From: Agarivorans sp. Toyoura001
GTDB taxonomy: Bacteria > Pseudomonadota > Gammaproteobacteria > Enterobacterales > Celerinatantimonadaceae
Reading direction: 5' to 3'
Assembly: GCF_005405585.1 (NCBI RefSeq)
Contig: NZ_BJEQ01000027.1
Span: 1 to 41,816, forward strand
DNA: 41,816 bases
Positions 16,097-23,232 of this stretch are shown here, in pieces. Under the pieces are notes generated by a model. That model saw nothing but the letters and a program-made list of their open reading frames with translations, was not told the DNA's origin and searched no databases. The position numbers and the translations under genes are program-made. Position 1 is the stretch's first letter. Every line of letters begins with the position of its first letter.

Positions 16097-17103
16097 AAAA
16101 CTTCCTATGTTTATATCCTAGTTATCTATTCGCGTTTGCTACTTCTCTATTTTTTAAACGCATATGCTTTTTTTGGTACACCAATATTGGTTACCAAAAT
16201 TGATTGTTTACTTGCTTAAGCACTAGGGGAGTTACTTACCAATTACGTTAGTCACCAGCAGCAACACTTAAGCCAAGGGCTTAAGTAATATGATTATTTC
16301 AAATAAATTATTTAACACTGGTATCCACTCCCTTGGTTAAGCGATTCTAGAATTACCAACCTCCTTATTGGCTTATTAGTGTCCCTAAATAACCACATAG
16401 GTTGACCAATAATTGTATCAATAAGAAATTAGTAACATTATTGGTAACCCAATATTTAGATCTTCATCACAATTGGTTGATCAATATTTATTTCGAGTGG
16501 GTGAATAATTAGCTGTTTTACAAAAATGTGCAGAAGCTCAAAGCGGAGTACGTGGTGGTGAAACGAGAGACTACTAAGTAAATCTAATGTACCTTCTGGT
16601 CGGAGTTGTGTGAGGGTTAACTTGTTGTTTTGTAATACCTTAATGGTTTAGTAACTATAGTTTCAACCTTGTCACTGAATACTGCGTGGTGGAATAACGA
16701 GCAGCTATTGGTTGATTATTCGACTGCGCTAAAGCAGAGGACGCATTATTAAGTTAATGAATAATATGCTGTTTTTTGCATACTAAAAGTTAAGGGATAG
16801 ACAATGATTAGCAATAGAGAAGACACTGGCTAAGTTCCGAGTAACTGTGTTGTTGTTAATGTTTGACGATGAGCTATTCAAAACTGTCGACTTGGAGGGA
16901 AGGGTGCGGTTACTAAGGGTTATTGGTATTTCCAAATCTTCATATTAAAAATGAAGAACCTATTGGCTAATTGAGTTTATGATTTAGCAACGTCCTTGTT
17001 CAGCTTCTACGTAGAAACAAATATTGAATGTGGTTAACCGGAGGATGTGAAAACCGTTATTAACATCATTTATTTTGTTGAGACGGGTTTACCCTTTACA
17101 AGC
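16097..17103. other. 1-kb leader between agarase and the small secreted genes
   Basis: No gene seen on either strand. The first 400 bases upstream of the agarase are AT-rich and carry several TTGGT..ACCAA palindromes. From about 16500 to 17100 I see no repeated structure or credible frame; a small RNA or decayed sequence cannot be excluded. Confidence 0.6.
16173..16197. promoter_or_regulatory. Double TTGGT-ACCAA palindrome, probable agarase operator
   Basis: TTGGTACACCAA (16173-16184) and TTGGTTACCAA (16187-16197) lie side by side, 77-101 bases upstream of the agarase start codon. Related sites follow at 16440-16453 (ATTGGTAACCCAAT) and 16472-16485 (ATTGGTTGATCAAT), with a weaker GGTTGACC near 16401. 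The shape resembles FadR/PdhR-type GntR operators (TTGGT..ACCAA). The regulator is not in the window. Confidence 0.55.
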
Positions 17104-17532
17104 TTAGCTGTTAGTGCGAGTAAAACGGATTTTTTCAGCCCTTACCAAGGCGTCGTGGAAGCCATTAGTGGTAAATGTAGCGTTGTTAAAACTCACCGTA
17201 CTTAAGCGATTAAACGACCCATTCACTGCTGCTTTGTCTTTATTGTTTGTTGGAATCAATGAACAATGTTCGTTGTTTTGCTTTAGGGTAAATTCAACGG
17301 TTTTACTTTGTACCTTATGGCGCTGCTGTGTACCGGCACATTTACCACGCAAGGTACTAGAGAAAATAACCCCGCCATCGTAAAAACTAAATTCGGCTAC
17401 GTAACCTAAATCTTTACTTACGATCATGGCATTATTGTTGTCGCCAACCTGCCATTGTATAGCATTGTTAAGCGTGTCGGCATTGGCGGTGAATCCAATA
17501 AAAGCGGCAAGTATAGCTAAGTAGGTTTTCAT
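17104..17532 (-). CDS. Small secreted protein of unknown function (142 aa)
   Basis: The start is taken at ATG 17532, which gives a normal signal peptide (MKTYLAILAAFIGFTANA/D). It lies one base after the stop codon of the upstream small gene (TAATATG), so translation is probably coupled. An upstream in-frame ATG at 17616 would overlap that gene and bury the signal peptide. The mature part is beta-rich, with two Cys (KCAG and EHCS) likely forming a disulfide. No family recognised. Periplasmic or secreted; its position beside agarase genes does not prove a link. Confidence 0.7.
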   Translation of the reverse strand: MKTYLAILAAFIGFTANADTLNNAIQWQVGDNNNAMIVSKDLGYVAEFSFYDGGVIFSSTLRGKCAGTQQRHKVQSKTVEFTLKQNNEHCSLIPTNNKDKAAVNGSFNRLSTVSFNNATFTTNGFHDALVRAEKIRFTRTNS

Positions 17533-17533
17533 A

Positions 17534-17701
17534 TTAATCACGCTCACAGTTAAAAATTTTGCCAGTTTGAGTATCTTGTAAACACTCGTATTCAATACCA
17601 TCTTGGTAGATTTCAATCTCTACAATGTTAGCTGTGGCTGCGCTATTGTAAAACACTGCACCAAGTACAGAGGCAATAAGAATTTTGCTAAGGTTGTTCA
17701 T
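17534..17701 (-). CDS. Small secreted protein (55 aa), coupled to the next gene
   Basis: ATG at 17701 opens a 55-codon frame ending TAA at 17534. It begins MNNLSKILIASVLGAVFYNS with a signal-peptide cleavage likely after AATA. The mature part (about 31 residues) starts NIVEIEIYQDGIEYECLQD and ends GKIFNCERD, with two Cys that could pair. The ribosome site is weak. Support comes from the clean signal peptide and from the next gene starting one base after its stop. No family recognised. Confidence 0.6.
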   Translation of the reverse strand: MNNLSKILIASVLGAVFYNSAATANIVEIEIYQDGIEYECLQDTQTGKIFNCERD

Positions 17702-17884
17702 GGTCTGTTTTCACTGTTGTTGTTTGTATGTGTCTATTATCTGCGCCTTATTAATATTAGTTAAATAAGCACCTTTCAGGCTAACTTACAGCTGCAATTT
17801 GTTTGCTGATGAAGGATGTCGAAAATCTTCAATAAACCTTTAAGGCTTCCCGTTAGTCTTTCTGTAACCAAAAAGGAGAAGACT

Positions 17885-18346
17885 ATGACAACTCGACTGA
17901 ACTATTTTGATAATGCGCCGAAGGGTATGGAGATCCTCATGCAACAAGAGGACTATTTACGAGGCCAATTTCTTGAATCTGACAGCGTAAACTTAGCCAT
18001 GTGGGAGTTGGTTAAATTGCGTATATCCCAAATTAATCAATGTGCGTTTTGTATTGATATGCATAGTAAAGATGCATTAAAAGCTGGTGAGACAGCGCAG
18101 CGGATTATAGGTTTGAGCGCCTGGAAAGATATGCCTTGGTACACGCAGAACGAACGGATGGCCTTGAGCTGGGCTGAACAGCTTAGCGCAGGGCAGCCGA
18201 TAAGTGATGCGCTTTATCGTAAAGCGCATGAAGCGTTTGGTGAGCCATCTCTTGTTGATTTGACCATTGCCATTAATGCGATCAATAGTTGGAATAGAAT
18301 CGCGAAAGCATTTACATCAAAGGTAGGCAGTTATACACCCAGCTAA
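17885..18346 (+). CDS. AhpD-like carboxymuconolactone decarboxylase-family protein
   Basis: 153 residues from ATG 17885, chosen because GGAG at 17875-17878 is six bases upstream (the frame is open further 5'). The domain carries the alkylhydroperoxidase-type active site CAFCIDMH (C53, C56, H60) preceded by WELVKLRISQIN. Such proteins are thiol peroxidases of the AhpD/PA0269 type in the cytoplasm, using the two Cys to reduce peroxides. The gene is followed after seven bases by an AraC-type regulator, an arrangement common for this family, so the regulator may control it in response to an oxidant or electrophile. Confidence 0.85.
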   Translation: MTTRLNYFDNAPKGMEILMQQEDYLRGQFLESDSVNLAMWELVKLRISQINQCAFCIDMHSKDALKAGETAQRIIGLSAWKDMPWYTQNERMALSWAEQLSAGQPISDALYRKAHEAFGEPSLVDLTIAINAINSWNRIAKAFTSKVGSYTPS

Positions 18347-18353
18347 GCAAATA

Positions 18354-19139
18354 TTGAACGAGGTTGACCAGCGTTTTAGGTTTTCTTTGTTTCGACCCAA
18401 GGGGCGTTTGGCCGATACCATTCAAGCCTTGTGGTCGGCTTCGCTTGATGGCCAAAGTGCTGGCTCAATGACACGCTGGTTGCAGGCCGACGGCTGCAGC
18501 GGTGTGCTGTTTAATTTAGGGCCGCCGCTGCGTTTAGATGGCAAACAGTATGAAGCAGGAATGATTATTTTGCCGGTTAGCAAAGTGGCGCGTTCAATCA
18601 CCTTACCTGCCAAGGCACAGCTTGCAGGATTTAGGTTTTTACCCGGAGTGAGTACAGGGTTCTTTGGTACTCTGCCAAGAAACACCAATGATAGTATCGA
18701 TCCGCAACGCAATCACCAACTCCAGTTACTCTGCCAACAATTACAAGAACTTAGGGGGCAGCAGTCTAGAATTATTGTGATGTACAAGTGGCTACAGCAC
18801 AGTTTGAGTGCAGTTGATTCTCCACCGCAAAGTTTTACTCAAGCCATTAACTTTATGCAATATGCAAAAGACATTGGCTTGCTGAGCAACAAAGTGGCGT
18901 TAAGCCAGCGTCAACTTGAGCGGCATTTTCAACAGTTGATGGGCATGACCCCAAAGCAGTGGCAACGTACCTTAAGAGTGAAAATGACTCTTAAGGCCCT
19001 AAAGAACCAGCCTACTGTAGATTTAGCAGAGTTGGCACTAAGTCAGGGCTTTTCTGACCAAGCCCACATGACACGAGAGTGTAAAAGCATCGCCAAAATC
19101 ACCCCTAAGCAATATTTATTACTGGTGTTAAGTGCCTAG
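18354..19139 (+). CDS. AraC-family transcriptional regulator
   Basis: 261 residues. The N-terminal half (FRPKGRLADTIQALWSASL, LQADGCSGVLFNLG, AGFRFLPGVSTGFFG) is the sensor domain usual in AraC regulators next to AhpD-like genes. The C-terminal part (about 165-255) holds two HTH motifs: LSQRQLERHFQQLMGMTPKQW and LAELALSQGFSDQAHMTRECK. The start is an apparent TTG at 18354 directly behind the stop of the AhpD-like gene, with no strong ribosome site, so translation is probably coupled. Likely a local activator or repressor of the gene pair. Confidence 0.87.
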   Translation: MNEVDQRFRFSLFRPKGRLADTIQALWSASLDGQSAGSMTRWLQADGCSGVLFNLGPPLRLDGKQYEAGMIILPVSKVARSITLPAKAQLAGFRFLPGVSTGFFGTLPRNTNDSIDPQRNHQLQLLCQQLQELRGQQSRIIVMYKWLQHSLSAVDSPPQSFTQAINFMQYAKDIGLLSNKVALSQRQLERHFQQLMGMTPKQWQRTLRVKMTLKALKNQPTVDLAELALSQGFSDQAHMTRECKSIAKITPKQYLLLVLSA

Positions 19140-19181
19140 TCGCAATTGGCGATGACCCATGCCAAGTTAACTAACTACTTG

Positions 19182-19574
19182 TTATTGTGAAGGCTCTAAA
19201 ATGCCACGTTCTTCAAAAACCTGTTTCGCGACTAACATGCCGTTAATTGCTGCCGGAAACCCTGCATATACCGCCATTTGTAAAATCACTTCGGTAATTT
19301 CTTTTGGGCTACAGCCTACATTCAAAGCGCCATGAATATGCACTGCAAGTTGTGGAGCGCAGTTTCCCATTGCCGTGAGGGCAGATACGGTAGCGATTTC
19401 TCGCGATTTTAAATCTAAGTCAGGGCGACTGTAGATGTCGCCAAAGGGAAATTCAATGGTGAATTTAGCGAGCTCTGGGCAAATAGTAGCAAGACTATTT
19501 ATAACTTTATGGCCTGCTTCACCGTCTATTTCATTAAGCTTGTCTAATCCGCGTTGGTATCGGTTACTTTCCAT
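19182..19574 (-). CDS. Carboxymuconolactone decarboxylase-family protein (gamma-CMD-like)
   Basis: 130 residues, typical length for 4-carboxymuconolactone decarboxylase-like proteins. Family features: FGDIYSRPDLDLKSREIATVSALTAMG, then HIHGALNVGCSPKEITEVILQMAVYAGFPAAINGM. It has no CxxC but keeps the CMD-type His and Cys region, so it is closer to the decarboxylase/oxidoreductase branch than AhpD. There is no aromatic pathway nearby; in this setting it may act in detoxification. It lies 87 bases downstream of a LysR regulator on the same strand. Confidence 0.83.
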   Translation of the reverse strand: MESNRYQRGLDKLNEIDGEAGHKVINSLATICPELAKFTIEFPFGDIYSRPDLDLKSREIATVSALTAMGNCAPQLAVHIHGALNVGCSPKEITEVILQMAVYAGFPAAINGMLVAKQVFEERGILEPSQ

Positions 19575-19661
19575 GATCTTTTCCTCTGATGTAATGACCT
19601 AAAAGTTTGCGACTCAAGGTGTAGCCTAAACCTTGGAGCTAACTCCAAGTCAAGCAGCAAC

Positions 19662-20558
19662 TTACAAGCTTAAGCGAGGCTTAATAAAATCAATGAACGC
19701 AGTGATGCGTCGCGCTACTTTAGATGAACGGTAATACACCGCGTTAATTTGTCGCTGGTTAGTTTCTTCTACCTGCAGGGCTGGGAATAAACTCACTAAG
19801 GTTCCTTGCTCGATGTCGTGTTTCACCATAAATCCCGACAAACAGGCAATGCCATTGCCGCTTAAAGCTAATTGGCGAATGGTTTCTCCGCTGCTGGCGG
19901 TAATGGCAGGATTCATTGATTTAAATCCTTTTAATGGCCAATGGTTTAGCACCTTTGCCCCGCTAAAGCCGAGCAGCTCATGTTCGTTTAGTTGTGCAAC
20001 CTGCAGCGGCACCCCGCGCTGTTCAAGGTAAGCGGGCGCGGCGACAATATACAAGTTACTCACGCCGATGGGGCGAGCATGTAGGGTGGAGTCTGCTAAT
20101 GTACCAATGCGGATCGCCAAATCTGTTTTCTTTTCCAGCAGATCCACAAAACCGTCGTTAGTATTTAGCTCTAGTTCTATATTGGGGTAGGCGCGTTTAA
20201 ATTCACCAATTAGGGGCACTAATTGGTGAATCACAAATGGGCTGGCGGCATCAACACGCAGCCTACCTTGAGGCAATTCCCCCTTACTAATAATGTCTTC
20301 TTCAGCTTGTTGAATTTGGCTCAAGCCTATACGTACCGCTTCTATAAATTGGCGGCCTTCGTCGGTTTGTACCACCCGTCTGGTGGTTCGGTTAAGAATA
20401 GTAATGCCTAGCTGCTTCTCTATTTTGCTAACCGCTCGAGATACCTTAGCCACTTGAATGTCTAAGGCGTCTGCAGCAGCCGAGAAGCCACCGCTGTCTA
20501 CCACCGCTAGCAGTATTTCGAGTTCATCAGATCGGTTTTTAAGGGTAAACATAGCCAC
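19662..20558 (-). CDS. LysR-family regulator
   Basis: 298 residues, standard length. N-terminal winged HTH (LEILLAVVDSGGFSAAADALDIQVAKVSRAVSKIEKQLG, residues 12-51) and a CrgA-type effector domain (LRVDAASPFVIHQLVPLIGEFKRAYPNIELEL). It is divergent from the MFS exporter at 20744 and upstream of the CMD-family gene. It probably controls one or both, through a site in the 185-base gap. Confidence 0.9.
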   Translation of the reverse strand: MAMFTLKNRSDELEILLAVVDSGGFSAAADALDIQVAKVSRAVSKIEKQLGITILNRTTRRVVQTDEGRQFIEAVRIGLSQIQQAEEDIISKGELPQGRLRVDAASPFVIHQLVPLIGEFKRAYPNIELELNTNDGFVDLLEKKTDLAIRIGTLADSTLHARPIGVSNLYIVAAPAYLEQRGVPLQVAQLNEHELLGFSGAKVLNHWPLKGFKSMNPAITASSGETIRQLALSGNGIACLSGFMVKHDIEQGTLVSLFPALQVEETNQRQINAVYYRSSKVARRITAFIDFIKPRLSL

Positions 20559-20697
20559 ACTCTAACAATAACGTTGCTTAATATTAGCGGCTTCTAGACC
20601 AGTTTACCTAGCGGATTAACATTAATTTCTACAAAAGTATTTTGTTCTAGGTGCCATTTTTGACAATAGTTCTTTGGATCATAATGCTCGCCATCAC

Positions 20698-20716
20698 TTG
20701 TTGCGCAGTGCAACAA
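20698..20716. promoter_or_regulatory. 19-bp palindrome between LysR and MFS genes
   Basis: TTGTTGCGCAGTGCAACAA: perfect 7-bp arms around five bases, 28 bases before the MFS start codon. A TTGACA hexamer lies at 20660-20665. It could be the binding site of the divergent LysR protein or of another regulator. Confidence 0.5.
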
Positions 20717-20743
20717 CTTAATCGATGACGAGAGATTACTGTT

Positions 20744-21940
20744 ATGCCATTAGCTCTATTCGCGCTTACCTTAAGCGCATTTGCCATAGGAACCACCGAG
20801 TTTGTTATTGTTGGGCTAATCCCCACCATGGCGCAAGATTTAGCGGTTTCACTTCCTTCTGCTGGTTTGTTGGTAAGCTTATATGCCTTGGGTGTGGCCA
20901 TAGGCGCTCCGGTACTTACCGCCTTAACCGGTAAGTGGAATAGAAAACACGTATTACTGGCGGTAATGAGTTTGTTTGTAGCAGGCAACTTACTCGCGTG
21001 GCAAGCGCCTAGCTATGAAACCCTAGTGGGGGCGCGTATCCTCACTGGCTTGGCGCATGGCGTATTTTTTTCTATTGGCTCCACCATTGCTACGGGTTTG
21101 GTGGCTAAAGATAAAGCCGCCAGTGCTATAGCGATTATGTTCACTGGCTTAACGGTGGCTTTGGTTACTGGTGTACCTTTAGGTACTTACATTGGCCAGC
21201 ACTTTGGTTGGGAAACCACCTTTTTAGTGGTGGCCATCTTGGGCCTTATCGCTTTAATCGGCAGTGCGTTATTAGTGCCTAATAACCTAAAACAACCACC
21301 AGCGACCAAATTAAAAGACCAATTAAGGGTACTTACCCAGCCGCGTTTACTGTTGGTTTATGCGATTACCGCTATTGGCTACGGTGGTTCGTTTACCGCA
21401 TTTACTTTTTTAGCGTCTATTTTGCAAGACATCAGTGGTTTTGACGCCAGTGCAATTAGTTTAATTATGTTGGTTTATGGCGTATCGGTAGCGTTTGGCA
21501 ACATTTGGGGCGGAAAGATGGCCGACAAAATGGGGCCCATTAAAGCTTTAAGCTGGATATTTCTAGGTTTAGCCACAGTGCTTATGGTGTTCAATTTTAC
21601 TGCGGTTAATCCTGTAGCGGCGGTAGCGACCATTTTAGTCTGGGGAGCGTTTGCCTTTGGCAACGTACCGGGTTTGCAAGTTTATGTGGTAAAGCTTGCC
21701 GAGCAACATACACCAAACGCGGTAGATGTAGCCTCTGGTTTAAACATTGCGGCTTTTAACGTTGGTATCGCCTTAGGTGCATGGGGCGGTGGGATGATTG
21801 TAGCTAAGGTTGGTGTTATGCATACACCTTGGGCTGGCTCGCTAATTGTACTGGGCGCATTGCTTCTCACAAGAATCAGTGGCGCTTTAGATAAACGGCA
21901 GCAACAAGCTGGCAATCCAGAGCTTTGTGAAGCCTCATGA
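20744..21940 (+). CDS. MFS exporter of the AraJ/YdhP type
   Basis: 398 residues with 12 expected spans. The start FALTLSAFAIGTTEFVIVGLIPTMAQDLAVS is the hallmark of the DHA1 branch including AraJ, YdhP, PbuE and sugar-efflux proteins. The motif C-like sequence GTYIGQHFGWETTFLVVA and the loop GKWNRKHVLL are present. Inner-membrane proton-driven efflux of a small molecule. It is divergent from a LysR regulator, with a palindrome just before it and a good terminator after. Substrate unknown. Confidence 0.87.
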   Translation: MPLALFALTLSAFAIGTTEFVIVGLIPTMAQDLAVSLPSAGLLVSLYALGVAIGAPVLTALTGKWNRKHVLLAVMSLFVAGNLLAWQAPSYETLVGARILTGLAHGVFFSIGSTIATGLVAKDKAASAIAIMFTGLTVALVTGVPLGTYIGQHFGWETTFLVVAILGLIALIGSALLVPNNLKQPPATKLKDQLRVLTQPRLLLVYAITAIGYGGSFTAFTFLASILQDISGFDASAISLIMLVYGVSVAFGNIWGGKMADKMGPIKALSWIFLGLATVLMVFNFTAVNPVAAVATILVWGAFAFGNVPGLQVYVVKLAEQHTPNAVDVASGLNIAAFNVGIALGAWGGGMIVAKVGVMHTPWAGSLIVLGALLLTRISGALDKRQQQAGNPELCEAS

Positions 21941-21964
21941 TTGTTAAACTTAGCCAGTAAGGAG

Positions 21965-21989
21965 AGGGAGCCATTGGGCTCCCTTTTTT
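21965..21989 (+). terminator. Rho-independent terminator of the MFS gene
   Basis: Arms AGGGAGCC (21965-21972) and GGCTCCCT (21977-21984), four-base loop, then six T. Confidence 0.92.
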
Positions 21990-22140
21990 ACTATCTAGCT
22001 TTTTCACAATACCTCTTGGCTATAAGCTGTCCTTACAGCTCCTAATTTAAGCTATTTCTGCCTAAGGCTTACCATGCTCCTGCAGGGAAGTAACCAATTG
22101 CTAAACGCTAAGGATAATAAATCCAAAACAAGGGCAGAAA

Positions 22141-23232
22141 ATGAAAATAAGATTATTAAGTATGTTGTTGGCGAGCATGTTTGTAACAGCCTGTGAAACT
22201 TCTACTGGTAATGAGCCACTACAAAGTGCGGTAAGTGACACTATTCCCGTGGACTTAGCTAATGCCAGCCAAGAGAGCTTGGTATTTGAAGAAATCTACA
22301 CCACCACTGTTCTTCCAGATGAAGAAGTAAAAGTGGTATCGCGGGTAACCTCCACCATGCTAGATAAACATTTTCAAGCAGGTGATTACGTACAAACTGG
22401 GCAACTCCTGTTTAGTTTAGACCCTTTAGAATTTGAAATTAACCTAGCCAGCTTACAAGCCAATTTGGTTAACTTACGAGCAAAATACCATTCCGCTTTA
22501 AACAGTTTGCAGCGTGCCCAAAAACTGGGTGATGCAATTTCTAAGCAAGAGCTTGAAGACATTGAAACGCAATTTTTAGTCAATCAAGCCAGTCTTAAGG
22601 CGATTGAAAAGCAAGTAGACGACGCACAATTACTGCTTAGTAGAACCGAAATTAAAGCCACTCGTGCTGGTCGAATTAGTCAAGCTGAACTCAGCCCTGG
22701 CGATACCGTGAGTGTGGGTTACCAACTCGCATCAATTGTTGATGACCGCGCTTTTAAAGTGACCGTTAGCATTGATGAAAAAACTGTGCTTAAAGCGGTT
22801 CAACAATACCGCAATGGCACTTCGCAGTTTGAAGTACTGGCGAGATTCTTAGATGGCAGTGAGTACCCAATAGGGGGGGATCTTGATTACATCGACAACA
22901 AAATAAACCCGGCTACAGGCGCATTAGCTGTTGGTTTCAAATTTCATAACGACGACAGTGTATTTGTGGGTCAATTTGTAGAAGTTGTTTTACGGGAACA
23001 CAAAAACACCGTGGTGATCCCTAGTAGAGCCCTGGTGCAAACCCAAAGTGGCCCCGCAGTATTTAAAGTGGTTCGCGGTAAAGCTCAGTTGCAAGCTATT
23101 GAATTGGGTGACCAGCTAGGAAATCAAACCGAGGTATTACAAGGTTTAGACGATGGCACGGTGGTGGTCTCTAGAGGCCAGCAGAAACTGACAGATGGTA
23201 GTCTTGTAAGACAGCGAGGTAAATATGATTAA
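22141..23232 (+). CDS. RND efflux periplasmic adaptor lipoprotein (AcrA/MexA-like)
   Basis: 363 residues. Lipoprotein signal with lipobox FVTAC (C18). Membrane-fusion-protein order: barrel/lipoyl half (VVSRVTSTMLDKHFQAGDYVQTGQLLFSLDP), coiled-coil hairpin (about 95-165), second lipoyl half (IKATRAGRISQAELSPGDTVSVG) and beta barrel (FKVTVSIDEKTV). The membrane-proximal domain follows (VVIPSRALVQ, GLDDGTVVVSRG). It links the pump to an outer-membrane channel, which is not encoded here. Its end overlaps the pump start by eight bases. It probably transfers drugs or metabolites out of the cell. Confidence 0.93.
   Translation: MKIRLLSMLLASMFVTACETSTGNEPLQSAVSDTIPVDLANASQESLVFEEIYTTTVLPDEEVKVVSRVTSTMLDKHFQAGDYVQTGQLLFSLDPLEFEINLASLQANLVNLRAKYHSALNSLQRAQKLGDAISKQELEDIETQFLVNQASLKAIEKQVDDAQLLLSRTEIKATRAGRISQAELSPGDTVSVGYQLASIVDDRAFKVTVSIDEKTVLKAVQQYRNGTSQFEVLARFLDGSEYPIGGDLDYIDNKINPATGALAVGFKFHNDDSVFVGQFVEVVLREHKNTVVIPSRALVQTQSGPAVFKVVRGKAQLQAIELGDQLGNQTEVLQGLDDGTVVVSRGQQKLTDGSLVRQRGKYD

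Noticed and set aside
17533-17616. Longer start of the 142-aa secreted protein
   Set aside because: It would overlap the 55-aa gene and put 28 residues before the signal peptide; coupling supports ATG 17532.
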